Source of the DNA: Clostridiales bacterium
GTDB taxonomy: Bacteria > Bacillota > Clostridia > Oscillospirales > Ruminococcaceae
Assembly (NCBI GenBank): GCA_012523875.1
Contig: JAAYSW010000188.1
Coordinates: 1-11,356 of the forward strand
DNA: 11,356 nucleotides
Reading direction: 5' to 3'
The notes under the pieces are model-generated. The model was not told the DNA's origin. It worked only from the letters and a program-made list of their open reading frames with translations, and ran no database searches. Positions 1 to 6,221 of the stretch are shown one piece after another; positions within the stretch are counted from its first letter, which is position 1, and each line of letters opens with the position of its first letter. Both the position numbers and the translations under genes were made by a program.

Positions 1-52
1 ATATTTTGACAATTTGCTTCTTGAAATTTTCCTCATAATATTTTTTTGACAT
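1..52 (-). CDS. IS3-type transposase OrfA, N-terminal fragment (runs off left edge)
   Basis: Seen: reading the minus strand from an ATG at 52, 17 codons are open to the window edge and give MSKKYYEENFKKQIVKI. The ribosome binding site GGAGGAG (59-65) lies 6 nt upstream. Known: this pattern of a basic, aromatic start followed by E-F-K-x-x-I-V-K-hydrophobic is the usual opening of the helix-turn-helix protein OrfA of IS3-family insertion sequences, which binds the element's ends. Inference: an insertion sequence, intact or decayed, begins here and reads away from dapA. Only the first 17 residues are visible, so the exact IS group and whether the gene is intact cannot be judged. Other HTH_Tnp_1-type transposases start similarly. 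Confidence 0.6.
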   Translation of the reverse strand, partial: MSKKYYEENFKKQIVKI

Positions 53-74
53 GTCTTTCTCCTCCAATAATTTT

Positions 75-104
75 ATTATATCATGTTCGGAGAAAAACTG
101 TCCT
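75..104 (-). promoter_or_regulatory. Probable promoter of the left-edge transposase gene
   Basis: On the minus strand a perfect TATAAT (75-80) is preceded after 18 nt by AGGACA (99-104), which shares GACA with the TTGACA consensus. Transcription would start about 7 nt past the -10 box, giving a leader of about 16 nt that contains the GGAGGAG site and the ATG at 52. In IS3-family elements the -35 box often lies in or next to the terminal repeat, so the element's end may lie around 100-130. No matching second end is in the window. Confidence 0.5.
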
Positions 105-112
105 ATTTAGTA

Positions 113-128
113 TAGCCTATCCAGGCTA
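113..128. repeat. Small perfect inverted repeat upstream of dapA
   Basis: TAGCCT (113-118) and AGGCTA (123-128) are exact reverse complements separated by ATCC. It lies between the transposase promoter and the dapA ribosome binding site. It could be an operator, part of the insertion-sequence end, or chance. A T-rich stretch follows at 140-147, but the stem is too short for a convincing terminator. The rest of the dapA leader shows no clear lysine riboswitch or sigma-A promoter. Confidence 0.3.
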
Positions 129-164
129 CTTCGATTAATATTTTTTTACCCGAAAGGAGTTTCT

Positions 165-1052
165 ATGAATAACACAGTTTTTACTGGTGCAGGGGTTGCA
201 ATTGTAACTCCAATGAATGCTGATGGAAGTATAAACTATTCACAACTTGCTGAAAATATTGAATTTCAGATTAAAAACCATACTGATGCGATTATTGTTT
301 GCGGTACAACAGGTGAGGCATCAACTATGACAGATGAAGAGCATATTGAAATTATCCGTTTCACTGTTGAGCAAACTAAAAAACGTGTTCCAGTAATTGC
401 TGGAACTGGCAGTAATGATACTGCTTATGCAATTAAATTATCTAAAGAAGCGGAAGAAGTAGGAGCTGATGCTCTCTTAGTCGTTACACCATATTATAAT
501 AAAACATCACAAAAGGGCTTAGTTGCTCATTTTACAGCTATCGCTGATTCAGTGAATATTCCAATTATCCTTTATAATATTCCTGGAAGAACTGGAATAA
601 ACATTAACATTGATACTTATGCAGAACTTGCTGAACATAAAAATATTGTTGCTGTGAAAGAAGCGAGTGGTAATATAAGTTATGTTGCTCAATTAATTGA
701 TAAATTCGGGGATAAACTCGATGTATATAGTGGAAATGATGACCAAATCATCCCAATTATGTCCCTTGGAGGAAAGGGTGTAATTTCTGTATTATCAAAT
801 ATTTTACCAAAGCAAACTCATGATATGACGCAGCTTTGCCTTGATAATGATTTCAAATCTGCATCAAAATTACAAATTAAATATTTAGACTTAATTAACA
901 GTCTTTTTATTGATGTCAATCCAATCCCCGTCAAAGAAGCTATGAATTTAATGGGTATGAATGCTGGAAACTGTCGTATGCCACTTATCGAAATGTCGGA
1001 TAATGACATTAAAATTCTAAAATCGACTATGCAACAATCCGGTCTAATATAA
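165..1052 (+). CDS. dapA: 4-hydroxy-tetrahydrodipicolinate synthase (DapA)
   Basis: DapA condenses pyruvate with aspartate semialdehyde to 4-hydroxy-tetrahydrodipicolinate, the first committed step to diaminopimelate and lysine, in the cytosol. The 295-residue protein has the normal family length and a single TIM-barrel aldolase domain. Visible family residues are the GTTGE loop (47-51, T48/T49 of the proton relay), Y111 in TPYYN, the catalytic Y137 in LYNIPGRTG, substrate-binding R142, and the Schiff-base lysine K165 in AVKEASG. The ATG follows AAAGGAG (153-159) by 5 nt. dapB follows after 26 nt on the same strand, so the two are very probably one transcript. I saw no convincing sigma-A promoter upstream. 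The neighbouring insertion-sequence start lies only 112 bp away and points in the opposite direction. Confidence 0.97.
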   Translation: MNNTVFTGAGVAIVTPMNADGSINYSQLAENIEFQIKNHTDAIIVCGTTGEASTMTDEEHIEIIRFTVEQTKKRVPVIAGTGSNDTAYAIKLSKEAEEVGADALLVVTPYYNKTSQKGLVAHFTAIADSVNIPIILYNIPGRTGININIDTYAELAEHKNIVAVKEASGNISYVAQLIDKFGDKLDVYSGNDDQIIPIMSLGGKGVISVLSNILPKQTHDMTQLCLDNDFKSASKLQIKYLDLINSLFIDVNPIPVKEAMNLMGMNAGNCRMPLIEMSDNDIKILKSTMQQSGLI

Positions 1053-1078
1053 ATACCTAAATATAAGGATGTGAAAAT

Positions 1079-1828
1079 ATGACTAACATTGTGATTTGTG
1101 GTGCGAATGGCATGATGGGGAAAACTATTGCCAGTTGTGTTTCTAAACGGGATAATTGTAAGGTTATTGCTGGAATTGATATTAATACAACCAAATATGC
1201 CGATTTCCCTATCTATTCATCACCTAAGGATTTATCCGAAAATCCTGATGTTATTATAGATTATTCAAACCCGAATACCCTTGATGGCTTGCTTGAATAT
1301 TGTCTTGTTACCGGAACTGCTGTTGTTCTTGCAACCACTGGATATAGCGATGAACAAATCGCAAAAATTAAAAAAACTTCAGAACAGATACCAGTATTCT
1401 TTACTTTTAATATGTCACTTGGTATTAATCTTATGGTAGGCCTCGCACAAAAAGCTGCTTCCGTTTTAGGCGATAGGTTCGATGTTGAAATAATTGAGAA
1501 GCATCATAATTTAAAAATAGATGCACCTAGTGGCACTGCCCTAATGCTTGCTAATGCGATAAATGAAGCTTATGATAACTCATTGCAATTTATTTATGAT
1601 AGGCATTCGCAACGTAAAAAGCGTGATAAAAAGGAAATAGGTATTCATTCAGTTAGAGGTGGCACAATAGTTGGGGAGCATGAAGTTATTTTTGCTGGTG
1701 CCGATGAGGTAGTTTCCATATCCCACTCTGCAACATCTAAAACTGTTTTTGCAGAAGGCTCTATAAATGCTGCTATTTATTTAAAAGGAAAGCAAGCTGG
1801 ATTATACGATATGTCAAATCTTGTTTAG
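1079..1828 (+). CDS. dapB: 4-hydroxy-tetrahydrodipicolinate reductase (DapB)
   Basis: DapB reduces the DapA product to tetrahydrodipicolinate with NAD(P)H, the second step of the diaminopimelate/lysine branch. The 249-residue protein has the expected length and layout. An N-terminal Rossmann fold carries GANGMMG (8-14) for nucleotide binding. TTGYS (86-90) and FNMSLGIN (110-117) come from the active-site region. The hallmark segment EKHHNLKIDAPSGTA (140-154) holds the catalytic H142/H143 and K146. Near the C-terminus, the dinucleotide domain resumes with HSATSKTVFAEG. The start is supported by AAGGA at 1065-1069, 9 nt upstream. It is the last gene of the short plus-strand operon. The nearest downstream hairpin that could end transcription begins 107 nt after the stop. 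Confidence 0.97.
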   Translation: MTNIVICGANGMMGKTIASCVSKRDNCKVIAGIDINTTKYADFPIYSSPKDLSENPDVIIDYSNPNTLDGLLEYCLVTGTAVVLATTGYSDEQIAKIKKTSEQIPVFFTFNMSLGINLMVGLAQKAASVLGDRFDVEIIEKHHNLKIDAPSGTALMLANAINEAYDNSLQFIYDRHSQRKKRDKKEIGIHSVRGGTIVGEHEVIFAGADEVVSISHSATSKTVFAEGSINAAIYLKGKQAGLYDMSNLV

Positions 1829-1934
1829 ATGAATTTTACAAAGATTCCTTCCATTTTTGTAGTATTTTACAGGTATCGCAAAACCATCTGGGCTGAATTT
1901 ACATGGGGATTAAATAAAACTTAATTAAGTAGGT

Positions 1935-1980
1935 TAAGACCACATTGGAGAGTAATTCTTCAATGTGGTCTTATAATTTT
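1935..1980 (+). terminator. Strong hairpin terminator between convergent operons
   Basis: TAAGACCACATTG (1935-1947) and CAATGTGGTCTTA (1961-1973) are exact reverse complements. Four more inner pairs, one of them G-U, extend the stem to 17 bp around a 5-nt loop. On the plus strand it is followed by TAATTTT and more T-rich sequence, fitting an intrinsic terminator for dapAB. It also lies 22 nt past the stop of the convergent DHHW gene and may stop that operon, though the minus-strand side lacks an immediate U run. The 12-bp palindrome ACTTAATTAAGT (1919-1930) sits just before it. Confidence 0.75.
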
Positions 1981-1995
1981 GCTTTTGCATTTTTC

Positions 1996-3132
1996 CTATT
2001 TAAAATTTAAAACTTTTAGCGTATCATCATTCTCCATAGTTAATGCATTATATAGAATTAATACCTGATTATAATCATCCATATTTATTATATTGTTATA
2101 TGAAGTCCTTATAAATCGTAAATCTAAAACGGTAATTTCTCTATAATGTTGTGTCAAAAATGGAATAAAAACATTCGCATAGGAATCCTTTATAACCAAT
2201 AACTTTCTGTCGTTCTTTACATCTGTTTTAATCGTAATTAGGGGCTGATTCTGCCCTAAATAAACTAAGTACTTATCTTTTTCTTCGAGGTATTCTCTAA
2301 AATAGATACTTTCATATTCCTTAATCTCCATGCCATCATTTACTTCTACGCTTAAAACTTTTGCACCGCCTTCATAATTATACAAATCAATCATATCAGG
2401 TGTTATTTTATCATATAGAGTCTTTGAATATAACGTGCCTTTAAAATCATTGCTTGCATGTTCAATATGATATTTATTATATGATATTTCTGAAAAACCT
2501 AATCTTTTAATGGCAGGCTTGTATGCACAAAAAGCACCATAAGGTGTCCAATGATGGTCATTCCTATAGTAAATATATTCATCCCGAACTGCATAGAGAC
2601 TATTATATACATCAATAGTTGTAACATTACTGTTTAATTTATTATACATATACTCAATGAATGCTTTTTGATTAATAATTGGAGCATTTGTCGGCAATTC
2701 TCCTGAATAGATTCCCCCTGCTGACGGAGCAAACATTACATAAACATTCGCCTTGTTATCGCTTGCAAAATTATTTATCGCTTCCATAGCCTTATCAACC
2801 TTTTCATAATCAGGTGGGCTAAGCTTTTGTATCAACATATCATTTAAAATATAAACTCCATTTATCTCTTCCTTACCAATCAAGATTTCTTGCCTTACTT
2901 TAGCTTCAACCCATTTTGTTCTACCTATAAAATGATCCGAAAGATAATCCTCAACACCATTCATAAAGCTTTTGTCTTTTATATGCTCTATACTTGGCTT
3001 GGGGGGAGTTGCTAAATTTCTATTCTCAACATCGGAGAAAGTGCCTTTTTTTGATGCTAATGTCATAATTGGCAATATTAATAAGATAGTCATAAATAAA
3101 ACTGCTGATAATTTATTATTTCTATTATTCAT
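1996..3132 (-). CDS. DHHW-family exported SGNH-like protein, probable polysaccharide O-acetylation partner
   Basis: Seen: a 378-residue protein with one N-terminal hydrophobic segment (about 8-26) after a short basic start, which fits a membrane anchor or signal peptide with the rest outside the cell. ENRNLA (36-41) and DHFIGR (66-71) are typical of the early part of the family. RNDHHWTPYGAF (190-201) contains the name-giving DHHW (192-195), and KDSYAN (315-320) supplies a GDSY-like serine, S317. Known: AlgJ/AlgX-type proteins use such an Asp/His plus Ser set to move acetyl groups onto exopolysaccharide. Inference: it acts outside the membrane with the MBOAT protein encoded 11 nt upstream. 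The start is set by GGGGGGAG (3137-3144), which abuts the MBOAT stop codon. Its polymer substrate is unknown. Confidence 0.85.
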   Translation of the reverse strand: MNNRNNKLSAVLFMTILLILPIMTLASKKGTFSDVENRNLATPPKPSIEHIKDKSFMNGVEDYLSDHFIGRTKWVEAKVRQEILIGKEEINGVYILNDMLIQKLSPPDYEKVDKAMEAINNFASDNKANVYVMFAPSAGGIYSGELPTNAPIINQKAFIEYMYNKLNSNVTTIDVYNSLYAVRDEYIYYRNDHHWTPYGAFCAYKPAIKRLGFSEISYNKYHIEHASNDFKGTLYSKTLYDKITPDMIDLYNYEGGAKVLSVEVNDGMEIKEYESIYFREYLEEKDKYLVYLGQNQPLITIKTDVKNDRKLLVIKDSYANVFIPFLTQHYREITVLDLRFIRTSYNNIINMDDYNQVLILYNALTMENDDTLKVLNFK

Positions 3133-3143
3133 TTATCTCCCCC

Positions 3144-4553
3144 CTAAAATCTAAAATATAAAAATGGATTATATGTTGAATCCACTAAATATGCAGTACA
3201 TAAAATCATTATTACAGTTTGTATAATGGGAATAGAAACCTCATAGATTTTTAATGTAAATTTATATTCCTTGATTCCATTTATAAATGTCTTAAATAAA
3301 TCTGAAGATGCAAAAATACATATTATCATTATTATAAAATAAGATGATAGTTGGTATAAAGCTAATGAATCGATAGGAATTCTAGTTCCACCAAACATCG
3401 CTTTTATATATCTTAATGCATCTGTTAGGGTATTTGTTTCAAACAAAACCCAACCAAATAGTACTGCCAAAAATGTATAGACTGTACTTATTGCTGATGG
3501 TAGCTTTTTAAGTATATTCCCTAATACTAGCCTTTCTATTATTATAAGTATTCCAAAATATATTCCCCATAGTACAAAGTTCCAGCTTGCACCATGCCAT
3601 AAACCTGTTAACACCCATACTATTGCAAGGTTAATTATTGTTCGTGGCAGCCCTTTTCTATTTCCACCTAGTGGATAATATACATATAACCTAAACCATG
3701 TGCCAAGCGTTATATGCCATCTTCGCCAAAACTCAGATACGCTTTTTGATATATATGGATAGTTAAAGTTTTCAGGGAAATTAAACCCTAAAATCTTGCC
3801 TAATCCAACTGCCATATCAGAATACCCTGAAAAATCAAAATAGATTTGAAATGCAAATGCAAGTATTCCTAACCATGCTGTGAGTGCTGATATTTTTCCA
3901 TAATCCATCACTTTCACTTCTGACCAAAGCATACCTATATTATTCGCTAGCAAAACCTTTTTAGCAAGCCCTTTCAGAAAAACCCCTGCACCATATCCAA
4001 CCATATCCATACTTACTTTCCTATTATTGATTTCCTTCTCAACATCTGCATATCGCACAATTGGCCCAGCTACAATTTGTGGGAATAGCGTAACATAGGT
4101 AGTAAAGTTTATAATGTTTTTTTGAACCTTTATATTCCTCATATATAAATCTATAGTATATGACATACTCTGAAATGTATAAAATGATATACCAATTGGT
4201 AAAGGTAAATTAGGATCATTGAATGAAGTTCCGAAAATATTATTCATATTTCCTATCAAAAATGAGCTATATTTAAAGATTGATAAAAGCGTTAAATTTA
4301 TACAAACCGAGACTAGTAAAACCAATGTCCTAACTTTAGGTTTATTATCATATCTATCCATTATTCTACCAGCAGTATAATCAACCAAGGTAGAGAATAT
4401 CATTATTATAACATAAAAGGGTTCACCCCAGGAATAAAACAATAAACCTGATAAGAAAAGTATTATATTCTTAACCCTTTTACCAGATATAAAATATAGT
4501 GATAGTACTAATGGTAAAAAGAAATACAGAAATGTTAAACTAGAAAATACCAT
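3144..4553 (-). CDS. MBOAT-family O-acyltransferase (AlgI/DltB-like membrane protein)
   Basis: This 469-residue polytopic membrane protein has the normal length for the AlgI/PatA branch of MBOAT acyltransferases, which pass acyl (usually acetyl) groups across the membrane for modifying surface polymers. It opens with the standard MVFSSLTFLYFFLP. It then shows the conserved FPQIVAGPIVRY (157-168), FSGYSDMAVGLGK (251-263), EFWRRWHITLGTWFR (284-298) and VLTGLWHGASWN (314-325), where H320 is the invariant catalytic histidine of the family. AAAGGAG (4562-4568) lies within the end of the Toprim gene, 8 nt before the ATG, and the genes are only 3 nt apart, so their translation is probably coupled. 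With the DHHW gene it forms a two-gene acetylation module. AlgI-like rather than DltB is favoured because no other dlt genes are near. Confidence 0.93.
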   Translation of the reverse strand: MVFSSLTFLYFFLPLVLSLYFISGKRVKNIILFLSGLLFYSWGEPFYVIIMIFSTLVDYTAGRIMDRYDNKPKVRTLVLLVSVCINLTLLSIFKYSSFLIGNMNNIFGTSFNDPNLPLPIGISFYTFQSMSYTIDLYMRNIKVQKNIINFTTYVTLFPQIVAGPIVRYADVEKEINNRKVSMDMVGYGAGVFLKGLAKKVLLANNIGMLWSEVKVMDYGKISALTAWLGILAFAFQIYFDFSGYSDMAVGLGKILGFNFPENFNYPYISKSVSEFWRRWHITLGTWFRLYVYYPLGGNRKGLPRTIINLAIVWVLTGLWHGASWNFVLWGIYFGILIIIERLVLGNILKKLPSAISTVYTFLAVLFGWVLFETNTLTDALRYIKAMFGGTRIPIDSLALYQLSSYFIIMIICIFASSDLFKTFINGIKEYKFTLKIYEVSIPIIQTVIMILCTAYLVDSTYNPFLYFRF

Positions 4554-4556
4554 ATG

Positions 4557-5144
4557 TTAATCTCCTTTGATTTCTGCAATTACATCCACTAACTCTTCCC
4601 TTGTGTAAATTGTATTAACGACCTCAAGTAGCCCTTGAGTAGATAAAAGTTCAGGTAATTTTATTTTTTTAAGTAGATTTCTCCTTAGCTCTGAACTGTT
4701 TGCTCGACCCGATAGACCTAGTTCAAAAAAATCAAGCCTTGTGATTGATTCCCTTTTTACACCCTCACTTGAGAGAATCCCTGCCTTAGAGAAAGCCTCT
4801 AAAATTATATCTTTATCTATGCCCTCAACCCCAATTTTACCCTCACAGGAATGCTTGCTTTTTCGTTTCTCCTTGCCAAAAACATCAGGTATATATACAT
4901 TAGTAATCCTATCATTAGGAATAATTCCTTTTATGTAATTTCTTATTAAGAATCCAGCACTATCGGAGTCTGTAAGAATTATTATACCCGTTTTTTCAGC
5001 GTAAAACTTAATAAGTGCAACCTTTTCTTTATCCTTAAAAATCCCATAACCATTAGTCTGTATAATGATACCGTCTATTATTGATGCTAGCTTGATTTTG
5101 TCATACTTTCCCTCAACAATTATTGCTTGTTCTACCCGTAACAA
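4557..5144 (-). CDS. Small Toprim-domain protein, ribonuclease M5-like
   Basis: Known: RNase M5 uses a Toprim domain to trim 5S rRNA precursor in low-GC Gram-positives. Seen: the 195-residue protein matches that family in length and pattern. IIVEGKYD (8-15) carries the Toprim glutamate E11, TNG is at 30-32, and IILTDSDSAG (55-64) carries metal-binding D59 and D61. KIGVEG is at 103-108, and a C-terminal half begins with DFFELGLSG. RNase M5 proper usually has TDPD where this has TDSD, and a basic insert lies at 91-98, so this may be the related DUF4093-type clostridial subgroup with an unproven substrate. The start codon is TTG: GAGGAG (5152-5157) sits 7 nt before it and no better ATG follows. 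It lies 30 nt after holA and 3 nt before the MBOAT gene. ksgA, the common partner of rnmV, is not visible. Confidence 0.8.
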   Translation of the reverse strand: MLRVEQAIIVEGKYDKIKLASIIDGIIIQTNGYGIFKDKEKVALIKFYAEKTGIIILTDSDSAGFLIRNYIKGIIPNDRITNVYIPDVFGKEKRKSKHSCEGKIGVEGIDKDIILEAFSKAGILSSEGVKRESITRLDFFELGLSGRANSSELRRNLLKKIKLPELLSTQGLLEVVNTIYTREELVDVIAEIKGD

Positions 5145-5151
5145 AATATTT

Positions 5152-5157
5152 CTCCTC
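5152..5157 (-). promoter_or_regulatory. Ribosome binding site fixing a TTG start for the Toprim gene
   Basis: On the minus strand GAGGAG ends 7 nt before the TTG at 5144-5142. The encoded start MLRVEQAIIVEG puts the Toprim glutamate at residue 11, as in RNase M5 homologues, so the TTG is the natural start. Confidence 0.75.
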
Positions 5158-5174
5158 TTATTTTATTTTAATAA

Positions 5175-6221
5175 CTATGTTCTCCTAGCAACCATTAACA
5201 TTTCTATAATTGCTTTTTCAATAATTACCCTTGAATTTGTTCTCATGGATTTAAGAGATAAATCAGCCTCCCTTAGAATTTTTAGGCACTCACGAAGGTG
5301 TTCTAATGATATCCTGCCACATGAGTTAAATGCATTCCTTACAACAAATTCCCTTCCCCTATAATTAAAATCCTTAATAACATTATCCGCTCTTTTATTA
5401 TTTGCAAGTGCAGCCCTTGCTCTATATAAATCTATAAATGCTGATGATATTGCTGATAAAACAACAATCCCCTCCGCCCTTTGCTCCATAAGTTCATCTA
5501 AAATCTCCATAGATTCGTTAGTTCTTAGTGATACCACAGATTTTGCAAGTGCAAAGGCATTTGAATCTAGCTGTTTTGATACAAGCATGCCTATCATTTC
5601 TTTTGTTATTTCTGAACCATCTGCATAAGCACAAAGCTTGTCCAATTCATTTTTTATAAGCATACTATCGCATAAACAAAGCTCAACAATTTCCTCAGCA
5701 TTATTCTTATTAATAGCACAACCCTCTTTCTTTGCCCTATCAATAATAGCTCTTATAAGTTCTGAACCAGTTTTAAAATTAACCTCACAAACAATTCCGC
5801 TTTCTACCACCATGCTAATAAGTTTTTTGTTTTTCGCCGATACAGTACGCTTACCCATTTTTAAATCAAAACCTGTAATATTAAAAATAATTATTGTTGT
5901 CGGTGGGATTCCTTTAATTATTTCTAAAAGTCTTTTCAATCCATCCCCTACTAAACTATCTGCATTTAAATCATTTATCAATATGCAATTATACTCACTA
6001 AACATAGGATACATTTCTGCCATATCTGATAATTCACTTAAATTCAGATTTCCTCCATCTAATTTTATATAACCGTCAGTGGAGGATTTTATAAGCCTTT
6101 TTAAAATTAAGGCTGTAAGCTTTTCAATCATAAGTATATCCTTACCATAAAAATAATAAATGCTTTTTATGTCCCCTGATTTAATAGCCTTTATTGCATC
6201 ATTTATATTTAAATTCGCCAT
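5175..6221 (-). CDS. holA: DNA polymerase III delta subunit (HolA)
   Basis: HolA is the clamp-loader subunit that opens the beta sliding clamp. The 348-residue protein has the family length. Its start (residues 19-28, KSIYYFYGKD) matches the usual opening of the degenerate AAA+ domain, which lacks a working Walker A motif. The hydrophobic strand TTIIIFNI (108-115) sits where the sensor region lies, NELDKLCAYA (191-200) is the conserved link to the collar domain, and the C-terminal helices include READLSLKS. Sequence conservation in this family is low, so the call also leans on position: holA directly after comEC is a common Firmicute arrangement. The ATG overlaps the comEC end by 23 bp, with GAGGAGG (6229-6235) inside comEC 7 nt upstream, so translation is probably coupled. 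Confidence 0.93.
   Translation of the reverse strand: MANLNINDAIKAIKSGDIKSIYYFYGKDILMIEKLTALILKRLIKSSTDGYIKLDGGNLNLSELSDMAEMYPMFSEYNCILINDLNADSLVGDGLKRLLEIIKGIPPTTIIIFNITGFDLKMGKRTVSAKNKKLISMVVESGIVCEVNFKTGSELIRAIIDRAKKEGCAINKNNAEEIVELCLCDSMLIKNELDKLCAYADGSEITKEMIGMLVSKQLDSNAFALAKSVVSLRTNESMEILDELMEQRAEGIVVLSAISSAFIDLYRARAALANNKRADNVIKDFNYRGREFVVRNAFNSCGRISLEHLRECLKILREADLSLKSMRTNSRVIIEKAIIEMLMVARRT

Noticed and set aside
6..51. Two plus-strand TTGACA boxes (6-11 and 46-51) as dapA promoters
   Set aside because: For both, the nearest good -10-like sequence lies about 22 nt away, beyond the normal 16-18 nt spacing.
53..164. Lysine riboswitch (L box) before dapA
   Set aside because: The space is too short and lacks the multi-stem core. 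Only a 6-bp hairpin is present.
1831..1905. Three loosely similar ATTTTACA-like segments about 30 bp apart
   Set aside because: The matches are short and AT-rich with differing flanks. They are not a CRISPR array or a defined iteron set.
1829..1924. 31-codon plus-strand frame starting directly after the dapB stop
   Set aside because: There is no ribosome binding site of its own, no recognisable motif, and it is short enough to occur by chance. It could be a decayed gene end but that cannot be supported.
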